A stretch of 64,000 nt of DNA from Macrococcus carouselicus (GTDB lineage: Bacteria; Bacillota; Bacilli; Staphylococcales; Staphylococcaceae): assembly GCF_004359515.1 (NCBI RefSeq), contig NZ_SCWD01000001.1:620001-684000 (forward strand), written 5' to 3'. A model generated the notes under the pieces. It was given only the letters and a program-made list of their open reading frames with translations. It was not told where the DNA came from and did no database searches. This document shows, one piece after another, positions 60,269 to 64,000 of the stretch. Position numbers and translations under genes: made by a program. Every line of letters begins with the position of its first letter. Within the stretch, counting starts at the first letter, position 1.

Positions 60269-61050
60269 CAGAATGTCAGTTCCATCGCATTAATGATCGC
60301 CTGCTGCTCACGGTCATCTTCCAGTTTGTCGACAATTGCCCGTTTCACTGCACGCTCAACCGGCATAATCGTTGTCAGGTCGCAGAGATCCAGCAGTGCG
60401 CGGATAGAGCTCGCTTCCTCACTGATCTGACCCTGCTCTGCCATCGTGATAAGGTCCTTATTAAATTTCCCCAGTTGCTCAATCAGTGTCTCATCTTCAA
60501 GCAGTGTCTGCGTTCTGATTACATTTTTCAGTGTTTCACCCGAAATGTAGTCCATATCAATGACAACGAAACGGTTTTTCAGTGCCTCGTTCATCGGCAA
60601 CGTGCCGACGTAACCCACATTAATGGCGGCGATAACAGCAAAGTTATCATCGGCAGTGATCACTTCCCCGGTAAATGGATTGGTGATGGTCCGGCGGAAA
60701 TCCAGAACCCCATTCAATATAGGCAGTGTCTCGGGTTTCGCCATATTGATTTCATCGATATACAGAAGATGACCCTGCTTCATCGCCTGAATGACCGGTC
60801 CCTCAACAAACGTGATAACAGATTCACCGCCTTTGATCTCGATGGTTTTAAAACCAAGCAGACTTTCAGCATCCAGGTCAACAGAACAGTTGATGCTGTG
60901 CATCGGACGGTCCAGTTCATGCCGCAGTGTCTCTGCAAGTTTTGTCTTACCTGAACCTGTCGGCCCTTTCAGCAGTATATTTTTCTTCAGTTTAAGCATA
61001 TTCAGCGCATCGATCTGAATAGTTGTATCGTCATTCTGGTATAAATTCAT
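60268..61050 (-). CDS. MoxR-type AAA ATPase (NorQ/YojN-like)
   Basis: 260 residues with Walker [21 protein letters not shown], Walker [21 protein letters not shown], sensor 1 [20 protein letters not shown] and the arginine-finger [13 protein letters not shown]. It should form a hexameric ring that works with the VWA protein encoded next. Start follows GGGAGAAAATA. The pair lies beside the 2-oxoglutarate dehydrogenase genes as in S. aureus and B. subtilis, which may or may not mean a functional link. Confidence 0.9.
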   Translation of the reverse strand: MNLYQNDDTTIQIDALNMLKLKKNILLKGPTGSGKTKLAETLRHELDRPMHSINCSVDLDAESLLGFKTIEIKGGESVITFVEGPVIQAMKQGHLLYIDEINMAKPETLPILNGVLDFRRTITNPFTGEVITADDNFAVIAAINVGYVGTLPMNEALKNRFVVIDMDYISGETLKNVIRTQTLLEDETLIEQLGKFNKDLITMAEQGQISEEASSIRALLDLCDLTTIMPVERAVKRAIVDKLEDDREQQAIINAMELTF

Positions 61051-61070
61051 TATTTTCTCCCTTCCATAAT

Positions 61071-61092
61071 AAAAAGGGCTTTCGCCCTTTTA
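61071..61092 (-). terminator. terminator of the DUF6501 gene
   Basis: AAAAGGGC-TTTC-GCCCTTTT stem; minus-strand T-run follows. Overlaps the stop at 61090. Confidence 0.75.
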
Positions 61093-61293
61093 TACACGTT
61101 CAAAGTATTCTTTGTAATAGCCTCCGATTTTTCCGCTGTTGTCTCTGATATGATAATACTCCTCCGTCTCATTGACAACATCATAAACCTGGCCTACTGT
61201 CAGCATATCACTGACTTTATATTTTTTTGCATCAGTATGCAGAACCTTGACCTGTCCTACTGCTTCTTTCTCCAGCCATTCTTCATGTAACAT
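61090..61293 (-). CDS. DUF6501 family SH3-like small protein
   Basis: 67 residues, MLHEEWLEKEAVGQVKVLHT then VSDMLTVGQVYDVVNETEEY and YHIRDNSGKIGGYYKEYFER. A compact beta-barrel of SH3 type is likely. It resembles a small Bacillales family of unknown function (DUF6501 as I recall). It starts 2 bases after the dioxygenase stop with GGGGGAG in front, so it belongs to that operon. Confidence 0.7.
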   Translation of the reverse strand: MLHEEWLEKEAVGQVKVLHTDAKKYKVSDMLTVGQVYDVVNETEEYYHIRDNSGKIGGYYKEYFERV

Positions 61294-61295
61294 GA

Positions 61296-62252
61296 TTACT
61301 CCCCCTTCTTGATGGGTTTTAAGTGTGTCTGTATTTCATGACGCTGATATTCCAGGACTTGAGGTATACTGAAAGAGCTGCCAAGTGAATCGACAGGCTC
61401 ATCGACCGTAAATCCAGGCTCATCCGTCGCTAATTCAAATAATACACCACTTAGGTCCCTAAAATAAAGAGATTTGAAATAATGACGGTCAATTATACCT
61501 GAATGGCTGATTTCAGCTTTGTTGAGGACTTCCAGTGCCGCATTTATATCTTTGACGCGGAACGCCACATGATTAATACCGCCGGCACCTATTTTTGCCA
61601 CAGGTGTGTTCTGCTGGAGAAGATGAACTTCGCCCCCGTTACCGCCTTCAGCCATCTTGAACACCTCAACCGCTTCATTGGATTCACGATGCTGATATGC
61701 TCCTGCACGTGCCATTCCCATAATCTGATGAAGGACAGAGGCTGTCACAAGCGTATGATTAATATTCAGCAACACCGGTCCGACTCCGTTGATCTGATGA
61801 ATAGACTCGACGGGTGAGAGATCATCTGGGATACCACTCAGAATACCTGTATTATTCTCATCGGAGATCAGATAGACCAGTCGATCATCACAGTCATAGA
61901 ACGGCAGTGCATGCTTACCATGCAGCTGTATAACGGCGTCATGGCGGACCTGATAATCATCAAAACGCAGCTTATAGGCATAGAGACTTCTATCGGTCGG
62001 CACTCTGAGCGCGTATGCAAAGATAGCATCTGTCCCTTTCTGATGATGCCTTCCCTTCTTAGATTCAAAGAAAGTGATGACTGTGCCCGGACTGCCCTCT
62101 CTGTCTCCAAAATAGAGCTGATGGGAAGTGGTGTTCTCCTGATTGACCGTTTCTTTGATCAGTTTCATTCCAAGAATCTGATGATAAAAATCATAACACT
62201 TCTGGATATCTGTCGTTATAGCCGCTACATGATGAATCCCTAATAATTCCAT
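61296..62252 (-). CDS. ring-cleaving dioxygenase of the VOC superfamily (MhqA/MhqO-like)
   Basis: 318 residues from ATG 62252, which follows CTGGAGGG; the longer open frame upstream lacks a ribosome site. Two glyoxalase-type modules: ELLGIHHVAAITTDIQKCYD then GMKLIKETVNQENTT, and GAGGINHVAFRVKDINAALE then SLYFRDLSGVLFELATDEPG, with His and Glu metal ligands. Relatives detoxify quinones under MhqR-type control. No regulator is adjacent and no MhqR operator was recognised. Substrate not known. Confidence 0.88.
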   Translation of the reverse strand: MELLGIHHVAAITTDIQKCYDFYHQILGMKLIKETVNQENTTSHQLYFGDREGSPGTVITFFESKKGRHHQKGTDAIFAYALRVPTDRSLYAYKLRFDDYQVRHDAVIQLHGKHALPFYDCDDRLVYLISDENNTGILSGIPDDLSPVESIHQINGVGPVLLNINHTLVTASVLHQIMGMARAGAYQHRESNEAVEVFKMAEGGNGGEVHLLQQNTPVAKIGAGGINHVAFRVKDINAALEVLNKAEISHSGIIDRHYFKSLYFRDLSGVLFELATDEPGFTVDEPVDSLGSSFSIPQVLEYQRHEIQTHLKPIKKGE

Positions 62253-62271
62253 GAGTTTCCCTCCAGAAATA

Positions 62272-62291
62272 AAGCCGGCATTAAGCCGGCT
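62272..62291 (-). terminator. terminator of odhB
   Basis: AGCCGGC-TTAAT-GCCGGCT on the minus strand followed by TTATTT. Confidence 0.7.
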
Positions 62292-62298
62292 GTAAGGT

Positions 62299-63546
62299 TT
62301 AGCTTTCCAGTAATAAGTCTTCCGGATTCTCAATTAATTCTTTAACTGTCTTCAGGAAGCCTACTGCTTCTTTACCGTCGATGATACGGTGATCGTAGCT
62401 GAGAGCCACATACATCATCGGTCGGTTCTCCATACGTTCTTTATCAATCGCAATCGGACGCGTCACGATTGAATGCATACCGAGAATAGCAGCCTGTGTC
62501 CCGTTGATGATAGGTGTAGACATCAGTGAACCGAAGACACCTCCATTTGTGATGGTGAATGAACCGTTCATCATATCATCAAGGCCGAGTTTTTTATCGC
62601 GTGCTTTGACTGCGAGCTCATAGATACCCGCTTCAATCTCTGCGAAGTTTTTCTTGTCACAGTCACGGACGATAGGCACTACCAGCCCTTCTTCAGTTGA
62701 TACCGCAATACCGATGTCATAGAACTGCTTCATGACAAGGTCATCACCGTCGATTTCAGCATTGACAGCCGGATACTTCTTCAGTGCGGCAACACATGCT
62801 TTCGTGAAGAATGACATGAAACCAAGACGTGTACCATCGTGATCCTCCTGGAACTTGTCTTTTTTACGCTTACGAAGATCCATGACGTTTGTCATATCGA
62901 TTTCATTGAACGTTGTCAGCATCGCTGTATTCTGTGAGACTTCCAGTAATTTATTCGCAATCGTCTTGCGGCGACGAGACATTTTTTCACGGATAACAGG
63001 TTTTGCCGGTTTATCATGTTTAGGGGCTGACTGTGCTGGAGATGGCTCAGCCGCTGGAGCGGTTGTGTTCACTGCGTGATCAACGTCATGGCTTCTGATT
63101 AAACCGCGAGGATCCTTAGCATTCACTTCACTTAAATCGATTCCCTGTTCACGTGCACGTTTACGCGCTGAAGGTGTAGCGACAATCCGTGCTGATTTAC
63201 TTTCTTCGACTGCCTGTTCGATTGTTTCGTTTTGACTATCAGGCTTTGTTTCAGCTGCAGCCGGTGTTTCTGGCTGAGCGGCTGGAGTTTCAGGTTTGTC
63301 ACCTGAAGTACCGTTCTCATCTACAACTGCGATGACTGCGCCCACTTCAACTGTATCACCTTCTGCTGCTTTCAGTTCAGTGATGATCCCAGCCTCTTCT
63401 GAGATGACTTCCACGTTCACTTTATCCGTTTCAAGCTCAACAATATTCTCACCTTTTTCAACATGATCACCCACTTGTTTAAACCATGTTGAAATTGTTC
63501 CTTCAGTTATTGATTCTGCTAATTCTGGTACTCTGATCTCTGCCAC
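62299..63546 (-). CDS. odhB: dihydrolipoyllysine succinyltransferase (E2 of 2-oxoglutarate dehydrogenase)
   Basis: 415 residues. Lipoyl domain at residues 1-76 with the lipoylated Lys42 in [10 protein letters not shown]; an Ala/Pro/Glu-rich linker; peripheral subunit-binding domain at about 118-152 ([29 protein letters not shown]); a second linker; and the catalytic acyltransferase domain ending with [19 protein letters not shown], whose HxxxD is the active site. It makes succinyl-CoA in the TCA cycle. Start follows AAGGGGGAAATA; 12 bases after odhA. Confidence 0.97.
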   Translation of the reverse strand: MAEIRVPELAESITEGTISTWFKQVGDHVEKGENIVELETDKVNVEVISEEAGIITELKAAEGDTVEVGAVIAVVDENGTSGDKPETPAAQPETPAAAETKPDSQNETIEQAVEESKSARIVATPSARKRAREQGIDLSEVNAKDPRGLIRSHDVDHAVNTTAPAAEPSPAQSAPKHDKPAKPVIREKMSRRRKTIANKLLEVSQNTAMLTTFNEIDMTNVMDLRKRKKDKFQEDHDGTRLGFMSFFTKACVAALKKYPAVNAEIDGDDLVMKQFYDIGIAVSTEEGLVVPIVRDCDKKNFAEIEAGIYELAVKARDKKLGLDDMMNGSFTITNGGVFGSLMSTPIINGTQAAILGMHSIVTRPIAIDKERMENRPMMYVALSYDHRIIDGKEAVGFLKTVKELIENPEDLLLES

Positions 63547-63558
63547 AATATTTCCCCC

Positions 63559-64000
63559 TTAAATTGTTAACGCATTCTGAATGATAGCGGATTGAACAAG
63601 CTTATGTACTTCATTATCGCCCTCAGAAGTACTTGAACGTTTAACACGTCCGTAGTATTGAACCTTCTTGCCTGCAGCTAACTGTTCAAGCTCAGGATAG
63701 ATGTAATGCCAGGCCCCCTGGTTCTGTGGTTCTTCCTGAACAAAGCCAATTTCTGAGGCATTTTTCACATCGCTTAAAATAGCTTGAATTTCTGCTGTCG
63801 GCAGTGGGTAAAGCTGTTCAAGTCGAATGAGCAGAATCCCTTCATTCGGATTCTTTTGCAGCTCTGTATATAAATCAATCGCAACTTTACCGCTCGCAAT
63901 CAGTACTTTCTTAACTTTTGTCTTCTTATATGCATCTACAATGACAGGTCTGAACTGACCTTCCGTAAACTCTTCAACAGGTCTTGCGACATAAGTATTA
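63559..64000 (-). CDS. odhA: 2-oxoglutarate dehydrogenase E1, C-terminal part, cut by window
   Basis: The last 146 or so residues of the thiamine-dependent E1 component; the rest lies beyond the window end. The frame reads through NTYVARPVEEFTEGQFRPVI, KKVLIASGKVAIDLYTELQK, ILLIRLEQLYPLPTAEIQAI and then EIGFVQEEPQNQGAWHYIYP, all matching the OdhA/SucA C-terminal transketolase-like domain. An internal ATG at 63768 is not a real start. It forms the odhAB operon with the following gene. Confidence 0.93.
   Translation of the reverse strand, partial: NTYVARPVEEFTEGQFRPVIVDAYKKTKVKKVLIASGKVAIDLYTELQKNPNEGILLIRLEQLYPLPTAEIQAILSDVKNASEIGFVQEEPQNQGAWHYIYPELEQLAAGKKVQYYGRVKRSSTSEGDNEVHKLVQSAIIQNALTI

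Noticed and set aside
60475-60954. 159-codon ORF antisense to the MoxR ATPase gene
   Set aside because: Entirely within the conserved ATPase gene on the other strand; no independent evidence.

Overview
The window is a stretch of a low-GC Firmicutes chromosome from the family Staphylococcaceae. FemA and FemB homologues, MsrR, CvfB, SosA next to lexA, and a gene order close to that around femAB, parEC and odhBA in Staphylococcus all point there. Sequence divergence from Staphylococcus aureus proteins as I remember them, together with retention of the core order, makes a Macrococcus-like genus my best guess; no 16S rRNA or tRNA gene is visible to settle this. It is mostly core genome. I see no insertion sequence, prophage, CRISPR array or origin.

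Layout. 1-6.1 kb: a truncated amino acid permease, a zinc-binding lipoprotein with a Zur-like box, guaC, a CAP-domain protein, and the divergent lexA/sosA SOS pair with three LexA boxes. 6.2-13 kb: DUF896, tkt, a citrate-type transporter, yneF, ccdA/ccdC, yneK, DUF1659/DUF2922. 12.5-24.9 kb: sbcDC, a Sco lipoprotein, mscL, a BCCT osmolyte transporter, a KtrB potassium channel subunit, acnA, a thioesterase, a HesB-like protein and plsY with a FapR-like box. 25-37.8 kb: parE-parC behind a LexA box, an alanine/sodium symporter, a DUF1002 protein, glcT-ptsG, the LCP protein msrR, a tautomerase and a cation efflux protein. 37.8-43.3 kb: a short Spo0M-like protein, an M42 peptidase, a SatD-type pair with strong palindromic operators, femA-femB.

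43.3-46.5 kb is the only clearly accessory patch. Two oligopeptide-type permeases (opp2B/opp2C-like) lack ATPase genes; where opp2D/opp2F would be expected there is an AT-rich run of small genes typical of polymorphic-toxin immunity loci (CPCC, a frameshifted second CPCC, a small ORF, DUF4240). 46.5-64 kb returns to core genes: a choice-of-anchor I secreted protein, pepF, cvfB, an ABC-F ATPase with one degenerate nucleotide site, a cold-shock gene, DUF1033, acyP, xpaC-telA, brnQ, a MoxR/VWA pair, DUF6501, a ring-cleaving dioxygenase, odhB and the end of odhA.

Themes linking the genes: SOS response (lexA, sosA, parEC), nitrogen/branched-chain sensing (CodY-like boxes at brnQ, opp2B, the citrate carrier and the BCCT carrier), carbon flow (tkt, acnA with a CcpC-type box, odhBA, ptsG/glcT), and envelope building (femAB, msrR, plsY). 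Findings most worth checking are an exact 13-base intergenic repeat in four copies, a ktrB gene whose Shine-Dalgarno site points to an ATC codon, the asymmetric ABC-F protein, the immunity patch replacing transporter ATPases, and the SatD operator pair. All boxes were found by eye against consensus sequences from memory; none was scored by software.
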